Source: Mycolicibacterium sp. J2 (GTDB lineage Bacteria; Actinomycetota; Actinomycetes; Mycobacteriales; Mycobacteriaceae). Taken from it: 64,000 nucleotides of DNA. Positions 25,034 through 32,846 of this stretch are shown one piece after another. The translations under genes and the position numbers were made by a program. Position 1 is the stretch's first letter. Each line of letters starts with the position of its first letter. Where the stretch lies: NCBI RefSeq assembly GCF_026240945.1, contig NZ_JAPFPY010000017.1:106747-170746 (forward strand), read 5' to 3'. The notes below the pieces were generated by a model. The model worked only from the letters and a program-made list of their open reading frames with translations. It did no database searches and was not told the origin of the DNA.

Positions 25034-25705
25034 ATGGCTTCTGAGGTTTTGGACTGGGACGGCGCATACCGGCAGGACGGCACCTTCGGCGGTCCGCCAC
25101 CGTGGAATATCGGCGAGCCACAGCCGGAGTTGGCGGCGCTGTTACCCACCGGAGTAATCCGCAGTGACGTGCTGGACGCGGGTTGTGGGCACGCCGAGCT
25201 GTCGCTGGCCCTGGCGGCGCAGGGCTACACCGTGGTCGGGCTGGACATTTCGCCGACGGCGATCGCCGCGGCGAATCGTGCTGCGCAGGAACGCAATCTG
25301 AGCACCGCGGCCTTCGCCCAGGCGGATATCACGTCGTTCACGGGCTACGACGGCCGGTTCAACACCGTCATCGACTCGACGCTGTTCCACTCGATCCCGG
25401 TGGAGGCGCGGGACGGCTACCTGCAGTCGATCCACCGGGCGGCCGCGCCGGGCGCCTCCTACTTCGTGCTGGTGTTCGCCAAGGGCGCGTTTCCCGCCGA
25501 CGTGGAGCAGAAACCCCACGAAGTCGAGGAGGACGAGTTGCGCTCCGCGGTGGCGAAGTACTGGACGGTCGACGAGATCCGTCCGGCGTTCATCCACGCC
25601 AACGCCAACGCGATCCCGAACGCGGCCGCCGAACTGCCGCCGCACGCGCTCGACGACAAAGGCCGGGTCAAATTCCCGGCCTTCCTGCTGACCGCCCACA
25701 AGTAG
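25034..25705 (+). CDS. class I SAM-dependent methyltransferase (Rv3699-like)
   Basis: A 223-residue methyltransferase of the thiopurine/tellurite-type group. It begins LDWDGAYRQDGTFGGPPPWNIGEPQPEL, the typical W-G-D-entry motif, with motif I VLDAGCGHAELSLALA (about 46-61), then VVGLDISPTAIAAA. It follows the GCS2 gene, as Rv3699 follows Rv3698. An in-frame ATG at 24992, inside the upstream gene, could lengthen it by 14 residues; GGAGGT lies only one base before ATG 25034. The substrate is unknown. It converges with egtE, 29 bp apart. Confidence 0.85.
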   Translation: MASEVLDWDGAYRQDGTFGGPPPWNIGEPQPELAALLPTGVIRSDVLDAGCGHAELSLALAAQGYTVVGLDISPTAIAAANRAAQERNLSTAAFAQADITSFTGYDGRFNTVIDSTLFHSIPVEARDGYLQSIHRAAAPGASYFVLVFAKGAFPADVEQKPHEVEEDELRSAVAKYWTVDEIRPAFIHANANAIPNAAAELPPHALDDKGRVKFPAFLLTAHK

Positions 25706-25734
25706 CGGTCAGCCACCGCCGCGGCCGGCTCACG

Positions 25735-26814
25735 TTACGTACAGGCCACCAGCGCTTCACCGAACCGTTCCAGCTCGGCCTCGGTGACGTCGACGTGCGG
25801 AGACAGCCGCAGCACCGGCCGGGTGAGTTCGTTTGGTGCGCGGAACAGTTCACATGCGGTGGTGACGATGCCGTGCTCCTCGATCAGCCGGGACCGGACA
25901 CCCGCCGGATCGGCACCGCCGGTCGGTTCCAGCGTGGTCAGCGCGGTGGGCTCGTCGACAGGTTCCACGACGCGCCACCCCGCAAGGTCGGCCAGCGCCG
26001 AACGGGTCCACCGGCCCACCTCGGCAAGCCGGGCCCGAACGGCCGCCGGTCCGGCCGCCAGGTGCTCCCCGACCGCGAGCGCGTAACCGACGCGGGCCGC
26101 GATGTTGGCCTCGCCGCTTTCCAGGGGTGGCAGCCGCGGGGTCAGGGCACCGGCGATATCCGGCCGCAGTGCCAGCACTCCGACACCGCGCGGGCCGGCC
26201 AGCCACTTACGCGATGAGGAGTACAGCACGTCGGCCCCGACCGCGCAGTCGAGGTGCCCTAATGCCTGCGCTGCGTCGATCACCAACGGCAGTCCGAGCT
26301 GACGACATACCGCGGCGATATCGGCCAGCGGCTGGGCGACGCCGCGATGACTGCCGAGTGCCGTCACGTGCACCAGCGCCGGCGGATGGGCGGCCAGCAC
26401 AGCCTGCGCCTCGTCGACCAGCAACCGCCCCAGCGAGTCGACCGGCAGCGGGTGCACGTGAAAGCCGTTGGCCGCCATGATCGCCAGGTTGGGTCCGTAC
26501 TCCCCCCGCAGACAGGCCACGGTGCGGGGGCCGGCCCAGCTGCTCAACAACACGTCCAGCGCGTGACCAGACCCGGTGGTGTAGACCACCTCGGCGCCGT
26601 CAATTCCGGACAGCGCCCGTACCGCTTCGCGGCCGGCGTCCAGCGTCGGCGTCGCGGCCTCGGCGGCGACATAGCCGCCGACCTCGGCCTCGTGGCGAGC
26701 GTGGGTGGCGGTGGCGTCGATGACGGCATGGCTCTGCCGGGAACAGGCCGCGTTGTCGAAGTGCAGACCCGCGGCGGCAGGCCGGGCGGCACGCCAGTGG
26801 TCGGCAAGGGTCAT
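25735..26814 (-). CDS. egtE: EgtE, PLP-dependent C-S lyase of ergothioneine synthesis
   Basis: A 359-residue fold-type I aminotransferase-class V enzyme. It cleaves hercynylcysteine sulfoxide to ergothioneine, the last step of the pathway. D180 (VIDAAQ) contacts the pyridine ring and K203 (SSRKWLAGPRG) should be the Schiff-base lysine; TGSGHALDVLLSSW near 80-93 binds the phosphate. It is the last gene of egtABCDE and starts four bases inside the end of egtD (ATGA), so translation is coupled. Length and order match M. smegmatis and M. tuberculosis EgtE. Confidence 0.95.
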   Translation of the reverse strand: MTLADHWRAARPAAAGLHFDNAACSRQSHAVIDATATHARHEAEVGGYVAAEAATPTLDAGREAVRALSGIDGAEVVYTTGSGHALDVLLSSWAGPRTVACLRGEYGPNLAIMAANGFHVHPLPVDSLGRLLVDEAQAVLAAHPPALVHVTALGSHRGVAQPLADIAAVCRQLGLPLVIDAAQALGHLDCAVGADVLYSSSRKWLAGPRGVGVLALRPDIAGALTPRLPPLESGEANIAARVGYALAVGEHLAAGPAAVRARLAEVGRWTRSALADLAGWRVVEPVDEPTALTTLEPTGGADPAGVRSRLIEEHGIVTTACELFRAPNELTRPVLRLSPHVDVTEAELERFGEALVACT

Positions 26815-27761
26815 TTGACGGCCAACGCCAGTCCGAAGTCACCGGCCGGGTCGGTCCACCAGTGGGTACGACGCAGGCCGGCGGCCTCGAGTTCGGCGGC
26901 CACACCGTCAGGGCGGAACTTGCAGGACACTTCGGTCAGCATCTCCTCGCCGTCGGCGAAGTCCACGGTCAGGCCCAGGGCGCGGACGTTGACGCGCTGC
27001 GTGCGAACGGACCGCAGCCACATCTCGATTCGCTCGCACTCCTGGTTCCACTTGGCGACGTGACTGAAGGCGTCCAAGTCGAAGTCGGCATCCAACTCCC
27101 GGTTCACCACGGCCAGGACGTTGCGGTTGAACGCCGCGGTCACCCCGGCACTGTCGTCATAGGCGCGCACCAGCCGGTCGGTGTCCTTGACCAGATCGGT
27201 GCCGAGCAGCAACGCATCACCGGGACGAAGTGAATCAGCGAGCGAGGTAAGGAATTCCGCCCGCGGCTCGGAGGTGAAGTTGCCGATGGTGGACCCCAGG
27301 AAGATCACCAGTCGCCGGCCCACCTGCGGAATGGCGCCCAGATCCCGCTCGAAATCCCCGCACACGGTGTCGATTTCGATACCCGGGTATTCGGCGCGCA
27401 GAGCACCGGCCGCGTCGTGCAGCACACTGGGGTCCACATCGAACGGGATGAACCGGCGCAACACGCCACGCGCCCGCCAGGCCGACAGCAGCAGACGGGT
27501 CTTCTCCGACGTGCCGCTGCCCAACTCGACCAGCGTGTCCGCGCCCGATGCGGCGGCGATCTCGGCGGCGTGTTCCCGCAGGATCGACGCCTCGGTGCGG
27601 GTCGGGTAATACTCCGGAAGACGGGTGATCCGGTCGAACAGCTCGCTGCCGACAGCGTCATAGAACCACTTGGGCGGCAGGGTTTTCGGGGTCTGCCGCA
27701 GACCCTCGGCGACGTCGCGGCGCAGCGTGTTGGCCAGGTCGGTGCTCAAACCGGTGGTCAT
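26811..27761 (-). CDS. egtD: EgtD, histidine N-alpha-trimethyltransferase
   Basis: A 316-residue methyltransferase that converts histidine to hercynine using three SAM molecules, the first committed step of ergothioneine synthesis. It shows LPPKWFYDAVGSELFDRIT at the N-terminus, the SAM loop ELGSGTSEKT (79-88), a FIPFDVDPS ribose strand, and FLGSTIGNF later. The histidine-binding segments (FNRNVLAVVNRELDADFDL and the C-terminal EMLTEVSCKF) are intact. GGAAGGA lies six bases before the ATG, the clearest ribosome site of the operon. It overlaps egtC and egtE by four bases each. Confidence 0.96.
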   Translation of the reverse strand: MTTGLSTDLANTLRRDVAEGLRQTPKTLPPKWFYDAVGSELFDRITRLPEYYPTRTEASILREHAAEIAAASGADTLVELGSGTSEKTRLLLSAWRARGVLRRFIPFDVDPSVLHDAAGALRAEYPGIEIDTVCGDFERDLGAIPQVGRRLVIFLGSTIGNFTSEPRAEFLTSLADSLRPGDALLLGTDLVKDTDRLVRAYDDSAGVTAAFNRNVLAVVNRELDADFDLDAFSHVAKWNQECERIEMWLRSVRTQRVNVRALGLTVDFADGEEMLTEVSCKFRPDGVAAELEAAGLRRTHWWTDPAGDFGLALAVK

Positions 27762-28450
27762 GCGGATCCTTCCAGAGGGGTGAGGGCCAGTTCGCCGCCG
27801 CGCACCGTGACCAGGTGCCGGTCCGGGATGTCGCGCCACGCCGGGTCGTCGTCGTACGGTTCGCTGGCCAACACCACGCCGTCGGGCCGCACCAGAGCAG
27901 ACAGGGTGTCGCCCCACGTGGTGGCCAGCAGTCGGCTGCCGTCGGCGGCCAGGATGTTCAGCCGGGCAGCGGGATCGGCGGCGCCGACCTCGGCGACGGT
28001 GTCGGCGAGCGCATCCAACCCGCGACGAAAGATGTGGGCGGCCAACACCGCGCTGTCGACGGTGGATTCGGCGTCGCGGGCCATCGGCAGCACCGAACGG
28101 TCGACCACCCCGTTGTGCGACAGCAGCCAGGTGCCGTCGCTGAACGGTGCCGACGCCGACGGTTCGATGGGCATCCCGATGGTGGCCGAGCGCACGGCGG
28201 CCACCACGCACCCGCTGTGCAACACCGGGGCGACCGAAGCGAAGGAGGCATCCCCCCACAGCGGCTTGTCACTGCGCCAGCGGTGCACACCGGCCGCGGT
28301 GGTGAAACCCACTCCCCAACCGTCGGCGTTGAGCAGGCCGTGCTTCTGCCGCCTCGGCGAATACGATTGCACCAGAAGACTTTCAGGTGGTTCCAGTATC
28401 AGCGAGGACACCGATACGGGCGCACCCAGCCACCCGAGATGCCTACACAT
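27758..28450 (-). CDS. egtC: EgtC, class II glutamine-amidotransferase-like hydrolase
   Basis: A 230-residue Ntn-hydrolase that removes the gamma-glutamyl group from gamma-glutamyl hercynylcysteine sulfoxide. Cys2 (MCRHLGWLG) becomes the N-terminal nucleophile. NADGWGVGF and VRSATIGMPIEPSASAPF form the substrate pocket, and WLLSHNGVVD is the oxyanion element. Initiation at 28450 is fixed by the need for Cys2. The start overlaps the end of egtB by 8 bp, and the end overlaps egtD by four. Its presence shows the five-enzyme mycobacterial route rather than the four-gene version without EgtC. Confidence 0.95.
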   Translation of the reverse strand: MCRHLGWLGAPVSVSSLILEPPESLLVQSYSPRRQKHGLLNADGWGVGFTTAAGVHRWRSDKPLWGDASFASVAPVLHSGCVVAAVRSATIGMPIEPSASAPFSDGTWLLSHNGVVDRSVLPMARDAESTVDSAVLAAHIFRRGLDALADTVAEVGAADPAARLNILAADGSRLLATTWGDTLSALVRPDGVVLASEPYDDDPAWRDIPDRHLVTVRGGELALTPLEGSA

Positions 28451-29744
28451 CCCAGGCCAATCGCACACCGGCGAAGATCTGCCGCCGGATCGGGTGGTCC
28501 CAGTTGCGGAAACTGGGCCGCAGGATGCCGGCCGCCACCGCCCACGAACCACCGCGCAACACGCGATATTCGCCGGCCCCGGAACCTTCGAAGAACGGCT
28601 CGCTGTACCGGTCGTAGATCATGGGCGTGAACCCCGGCCACGGCCGCAACGGGGAGGTGGTCCACTCCCAGACATCGCCCAGCATCTGTTCGGCCCCGTA
28701 CGCCGACGCACCGCGTGGATAGGCACCAACCGGCGCAGGCCGCATCGCATCCCCACCCAGGTTCACCAGGTCCGTGGTGGGTTGGGCTGCGCCCCAAGGG
28801 TATCGGCGTCGCGCACCGACACCCGGATCCCACGCGCAGGCCTTCTCCCACTCGATCTCGGTGGGCAGCCGCGCCCCGGCCCACGCGGCGTACGCCTCGG
28901 CCTCGAAGAACGTCACGTGCTGGACGGGCTCGTCAGGTGGGATGTCCTCGACATGCCCGAACCGGGTCCGGGTGCCGACCCCACCGTGGGAGAGTTCGTT
29001 CCAGAACTGCGGGGCCACCAGCCCTGCCTGCCGGCGGTGCTCCCAGCCCTGCGGCGACCACCAGCGCGGCTGTCGGTAACCACCGTCGTCGATGAAGGCA
29101 CGCCACTCGGCGTTGGTGACCGGGACCCGCCCGATCCGGAACGCCTCGACCTCCACGGTGTGCGCCGGGCGCTCGTTGTCCAGCGCATACGGTTCCTCGG
29201 ATGCGTTGACGCCCAGGGTGAACGGCCCGGCCGGCACCAAAACCGACGTGCCGGCCACCCCGGACCGGCCCGGGGGCAGCGGCGCACCGGTCCCCAGGAT
29301 GGGCGGGCCGGCCCGCAGGTTCAACGCCTGCAACATCGTCTCGTCGTGCTGATTCTCGTGCGAGACGACCAGGCCGAACCGGAACAGGTCGTCGTCGTCA
29401 CGCGCCGCGGCGAGCGCATCGAGGGCCCGGTCGCGCACCGTGCGGCAGTAGACGCGCGCATCGGTCGGCGGTAGCAGCGGCAGTTGGACCCGGCTGGCAC
29501 GGGAATGCACGAACGCGTCATACAGCTGCTCGATCTCCGGTGCCAGCAGGCCGGGCTTGTCCACGTTGCCGTCCCGCAGCAGCCACAGTTCCTCCTGCTG
29601 GCCGATGTGGGCGAGATCCCAGACCAGCGGGCTCATCAGCGGGTCGTACTGACGGTGCAGTTCGGCGTCGTCGAAGTCGACCAGGGCCAGCGTGCGCTGC
29701 CTGGCGTGGGTGAGCTCGGCGGCCAGTACCTCCGGTGACGTCAC
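28443..29744 (-). CDS. egtB: EgtB, iron-dependent sulfoxide synthase
   Basis: A 433-residue non-heme iron enzyme that joins hercynine to gamma-glutamylcysteine with oxygen, making the C-S bond of ergothioneine. An N-terminal DinB_2 domain carries the iron motif HxxxHxE (SHENQHDE, near residues 138-144) and a further histidine near WDLAHIGQQEE. The C-terminal formylglycine-generating-enzyme-like domain ends in the block YRVLRGGSWAVAAGILRPSFRNW. The GTG start overlaps the egtA stop (GTGA), so the operon order A-B-C-D-E is translationally linked. Confidence 0.96.
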   Translation of the reverse strand: MTSPEVLAAELTHARQRTLALVDFDDAELHRQYDPLMSPLVWDLAHIGQQEELWLLRDGNVDKPGLLAPEIEQLYDAFVHSRASRVQLPLLPPTDARVYCRTVRDRALDALAAARDDDDLFRFGLVVSHENQHDETMLQALNLRAGPPILGTGAPLPPGRSGVAGTSVLVPAGPFTLGVNASEEPYALDNERPAHTVEVEAFRIGRVPVTNAEWRAFIDDGGYRQPRWWSPQGWEHRRQAGLVAPQFWNELSHGGVGTRTRFGHVEDIPPDEPVQHVTFFEAEAYAAWAGARLPTEIEWEKACAWDPGVGARRRYPWGAAQPTTDLVNLGGDAMRPAPVGAYPRGASAYGAEQMLGDVWEWTTSPLRPWPGFTPMIYDRYSEPFFEGSGAGEYRVLRGGSWAVAAGILRPSFRNWDHPIRRQIFAGVRLAWDV

Positions 29745-30994
29745 GACTCGCCTTTCGCCAGACGACGGAGCGCGGACGGGATTCCGTCCGCGCGCACGGA
29801 TTCGGAGAAATCGTCGGCCGGGCTGCGGCCCGCCGAGACATTGCGCAGCAGCCGCTGCATCGGCCCGGCCAGGTGGTCGGGGGCCTGCTCGGCGGCGGCC
29901 GCCACGCAGCGTTGCGCCGCCGCTTTCAGGCGCGGGTCGGCCAGCCCCACCCGAGCCGCCAGATCCCATTCGGTGGCCACGGGTGCGGCGGCCTCGGCGG
30001 CGGCCGCCGCGGCCACCGGGTTGTCCATCAGGGTGACCAGGGTGAACACCACCGCGGGCCACACGTCGTCGGGCACGCTGTCCAGGTACCGGATTTCCAG
30101 CCAGCGTCGCGGCCGCACCGGTGGGAACAGGGTGGTCAGGTGGTAGTCCAGATCATCGGCGGTGGGCAGCCGGCCGCCGAGGGCTGCCCGCCCGTCGGCC
30201 CAGTCGGCGAAGGTCACCCAGTCGGTCGCCGCCTCGGCCTTGGTGTCGGGGGCGGTGCCGCGCACCAACATCACCGGGGCCCGTAACGCGTAGCGCGCCC
30301 AGTCCGCACCCGGATCGTCGCCATCGCGGCCGAGCACCGGGCCACAGCGGGCCGCGTCGATCTGCCCCCATACCCGCTGCCGGGTACTGCGCCACCCGGT
30401 GAACCGGCCGCCGAGCAGCGGCGAGTTGGCCGACACCGCGATCATCACCGGGCCCAGCGCATGTGCCAGCCGCACCCGGTCCGCCCAGCCGGCGCGCGGG
30501 CCCGCCTCGATGTTCACCTGAACCGACGCCGTCGAGGTCATCATCGCCGCACCCGCGGGGCCCGATCGCGCGAAGAACTGCTCCATCGCGCGGTAGCGGG
30601 GGCCGGGATGGATGCGCTGGGCGGGGCGGAGGGGATCGGTGCCCAGGAGCACCAGCCCCAGCCCACGGGTGGCCAACGCCGTACACAGCACCTCACGATC
30701 GGCGGCCATGGCCGTGATCGCGGCGGACACATCACCCGTCGGCGGGCCGGACAGTTCGACGGCGCCGCCCGGTTCGACGGTGATGGCGCTGCCCCCGGGC
30801 AGCGGTGGAACGGTGGCGATGGCTTCGGTGAGCTCATCCCAGCCCGGCCTGCGGGCCGGGTCCTCGACGTCGTAACAGTGGGCTTCCACTTCGAGACCGA
30901 CGGCTCCGATCGGACCGTCGCGCAGACAGTCCGCGGCTATCCGTGCGGCCATGGCTCCGGAAGCGCAGTCGACGTCCCACGCGGCGGTGGTCAT
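29741..30994 (-). CDS. egtA: EgtA, glutamate-cysteine ligase of ergothioneine synthesis
   Basis: A 417-residue GCS2-type ligase that makes gamma-glutamylcysteine for EgtB. It shows the glutamate site GLEVEAHCYD near 30-39 and an Asp/Glu-rich ATP-metal site. The sequence TSTASVQVNIEAGPRAGWADRVRLA follows, and LEIRYLDSVPDDVWP near 300 is typical of the family. It is the first gene of the operon. GGAGGA at 31004-31009 (minus strand) precedes two candidate ATGs; 30994 has the better spacing, 31003 adds three residues. The 110 bp upstream contain the operon promoter, but no clear elements are called. Confidence 0.94.
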   Translation of the reverse strand: MTTAAWDVDCASGAMAARIAADCLRDGPIGAVGLEVEAHCYDVEDPARRPGWDELTEAIATVPPLPGGSAITVEPGGAVELSGPPTGDVSAAITAMAADREVLCTALATRGLGLVLLGTDPLRPAQRIHPGPRYRAMEQFFARSGPAGAAMMTSTASVQVNIEAGPRAGWADRVRLAHALGPVMIAVSANSPLLGGRFTGWRSTRQRVWGQIDAARCGPVLGRDGDDPGADWARYALRAPVMLVRGTAPDTKAEAATDWVTFADWADGRAALGGRLPTADDLDYHLTTLFPPVRPRRWLEIRYLDSVPDDVWPAVVFTLVTLMDNPVAAAAAAEAAAPVATEWDLAARVGLADPRLKAAAQRCVAAAAEQAPDHLAGPMQRLLRNVSAGRSPADDFSESVRADGIPSALRRLAKGES

Positions 30995-31103
30995 GCGCAC
31001 CATTCCTCCCCGGTGGGCTGGACGCGTTTGGGGACCGTTTTCTCGATCTCCCTAACTATCTTCCAGAAGGGTCTGACATATTCCCACGGCTTTTGCCGGA
31101 CAG

Positions 31104-31751
31104 CTACTGACCCAGTGAGTTCTGCATGGCCCCGGCCAGCACGTTGACCGCGGGTCCGCCGTTTCCAGGCTGGCAGACCTTGGCTTGCAGCAAAACATTT
31201 TCACGCAGCCGGGTTTGTACGAAACAGCGCCGATCGGTCCCGGCCTCCTGCTTGAACCAGACCGCGTCGGCGGGCGTGGCCGGGCCGCCGGTGAAGGTCC
31301 ACACCTCGGTGACGAAGTCGTTCAGATGCATCGCCGTGGTCTGGCCCGAGCACCCGGTGGTGCGGTCGGTGATCCGGTGGAAGGCCCGGGTGGCCGCCTC
31401 ATTGGTGGCGAACACCCCGACCGCCTGTTTGACCAGGTGCGTGGTGTCGGTGGCCGACGTCTGCGCCAACGCGCTGTTGAACGAGGCGATATCGGGGTCG
31501 TCGTACACCTCGGGCAGGCCGATATCGGCCCAGTTGTTGCACACCGGGTTGTCCACGGAGAAAGCCTGGATCGGGTCGGTGAATTCGGTGCCCCATCCCA
31601 TGGGCGCGCCCACGATATTGGCCACCGACCCCTTCGGCAGCACCGCGTAGTTGACCACGCCGGGATCGGACGGTTTGGCCGCTGCGGGACCGGCCGGGGC
31701 GGTCAGCAGGACCGCCAGGGCGAGACCGGCCGCGGCTGCTGTCACGCGCAT
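31104..31751 (-). CDS. exported sensor-domain (PknH-C-like) protein
   Basis: A 215-residue secreted protein. Its signal peptide is MRVTAAAAGLALAVLLTAPAGPAAA, with cleavage near residue 25. The mature part resembles the extracellular PknH sensor domain, with four cysteines (VDNPVCNNW, TTGCSGQ, DRRCFVQ, AKVCQPG) spaced to form two disulfides. It sits just upstream of the egt operon, as Rv3705c does. The ligand is unknown. Start 31751 has a GAGG upstream; 31763 is an alternative. Confidence 0.88.
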   Translation of the reverse strand: MRVTAAAAGLALAVLLTAPAGPAAAKPSDPGVVNYAVLPKGSVANIVGAPMGWGTEFTDPIQAFSVDNPVCNNWADIGLPEVYDDPDIASFNSALAQTSATDTTHLVKQAVGVFATNEAATRAFHRITDRTTGCSGQTTAMHLNDFVTEVWTFTGGPATPADAVWFKQEAGTDRRCFVQTRLRENVLLQAKVCQPGNGGPAVNVLAGAMQNSLGQ

Positions 31752-31781
31752 GGCCTCGATCATGCCAGGGCGGCTGGGGTC

Positions 31782-32306
31782 CTAGAAAAGGGTCTGAGTG
31801 CAGTAGGTGCGGGCCGGCGCGGGATACGGCCAGGCGTACGAGCCGGCGACGGCGGGACACGCGGACTGATCATGGATGTCCAACCGCCGGGTGATCTGGA
31901 CGATCATGGCCGAGCCGCGATCGGCGCAATCGGCCTTCTGCACCACCCCGATCGGCATGTCCATCGTGTAGCAGTGCTCGGCGACGAGATTGGGTACCAG
32001 GCACAGCCGCGCGGTCCCCGGCTCGGCCAACTGCGTCGATAGATGCTGGTACTCGTTGCTCGGGCAGTTTCCGTTGGCATCCGCGGTGGCGCCCACCGTG
32101 TAACTCGGGTCGGCGCTGCAGGCAGATTTGCCCGCCCGGGCCGGCCGATCAGGCGTCGCCGACGGGATCTGCACACAGTCACCCACCCCGAAAACGGTCG
32201 ACGTCGCGATGTCGGCGGGCGCGCCCCGGAACCCACAGGAGGACAGGACGGCTGCCAATACCACAACGCCGACCATCAGCGCGGTAAGCGATGGCCGGCG
32301 TGTCAT
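31782..32306 (-). CDS. putative lipoprotein
   Basis: A 174-residue protein with a basic start (MTRRPSL), a hydrophobic stretch and a lipobox LSSC with Cys24 as the lipidation site. The mature part has seven further cysteines (GDCVQIP, SACSADP, NCPSNEY, RLCLVP, HCYTMD, DCADRG and others) that probably form disulfides outside the membrane. It is co-oriented with the sensor-domain protein, 30 bp away, and probably co-transcribed. The family is not recognised beyond mycobacterial exported proteins. Confidence 0.85.
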   Translation of the reverse strand: MTRRPSLTALMVGVVVLAAVLSSCGFRGAPADIATSTVFGVGDCVQIPSATPDRPARAGKSACSADPSYTVGATADANGNCPSNEYQHLSTQLAEPGTARLCLVPNLVAEHCYTMDMPIGVVQKADCADRGSAMIVQITRRLDIHDQSACPAVAGSYAWPYPAPARTYCTQTLF

Positions 32307-32391
32307 GGTTAGGGACACTCTCACGAGTGGCCCGCCACTGCCAAGCGGTCACGGCAATTCCTCAGACCCCCGTGACCGTCCTCTTAGAGTC

Positions 32392-32793
32392 TCAGGGCCT
32401 GGGCACGAAGGTCGGGCCGCCCGGATTCCCGGGTCCACCCGGCCCCTGCTGACCGCCCGGGCCGCCCTCGCCAGGGCCACCGGGGAGCCCGCCCGGGCCT
32501 GCCGGCCCGAAGAAGATGTGCGGCGGCCCCATCGGCGGCGGCCCTTCGCGGTGGAACATGCCCGCCTCGTGATGCGGGCCGCCGCGATGACCGCCGTCGG
32601 AGCTCTTGCCCAGGTAGAACCCGGAGAAGAACACCACCGCGACAATGAAGGTCACCCCTGCTGCGATACCGACCCAGGCCGCCACCTGGAACACCTTGTT
32701 GGGCCGCTTGTGCTCCACGACCACCGGTGGCGGAGGTGGGCCGGGGGCTATCGGTGGGACGGGCGTGGTCGGTGTTTCGACGTCATCACTCAT
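32392..32793 (-). CDS. proline/glycine-rich single-pass membrane protein (Rv3706c-like)
   Basis: A 133-residue protein with a Pro/Val-rich cytoplasmic start (VPPIAPGPPPPPVVVEH) and one membrane helix (about 37-60, VFQVAAWVGIAAGVTFIVAVVFF). A long outside tail is rich in Gly, Pro and His (GGHRGGPHHEAG, PAGPGGLPGGPGEGGPGG). The His-rich part could bind metal, though this is inference. It corresponds to the proline-rich Rv3706c. GAGAAG lies before ATG 32793; a more distal in-frame start at 32820 is less likely. Confidence 0.82.
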   Translation of the reverse strand: MSDDVETPTTPVPPIAPGPPPPPVVVEHKRPNKVFQVAAWVGIAAGVTFIVAVVFFSGFYLGKSSDGGHRGGPHHEAGMFHREGPPPMGPPHIFFGPAGPGGLPGGPGEGGPGGQQGPGGPGNPGGPTFVPRP

Positions 32794-32846
32794 ACTTCTC
32801 ATGATGCCGACGGCCGGCAATGTAGCGGTTAGCCCGGCAATATGAA

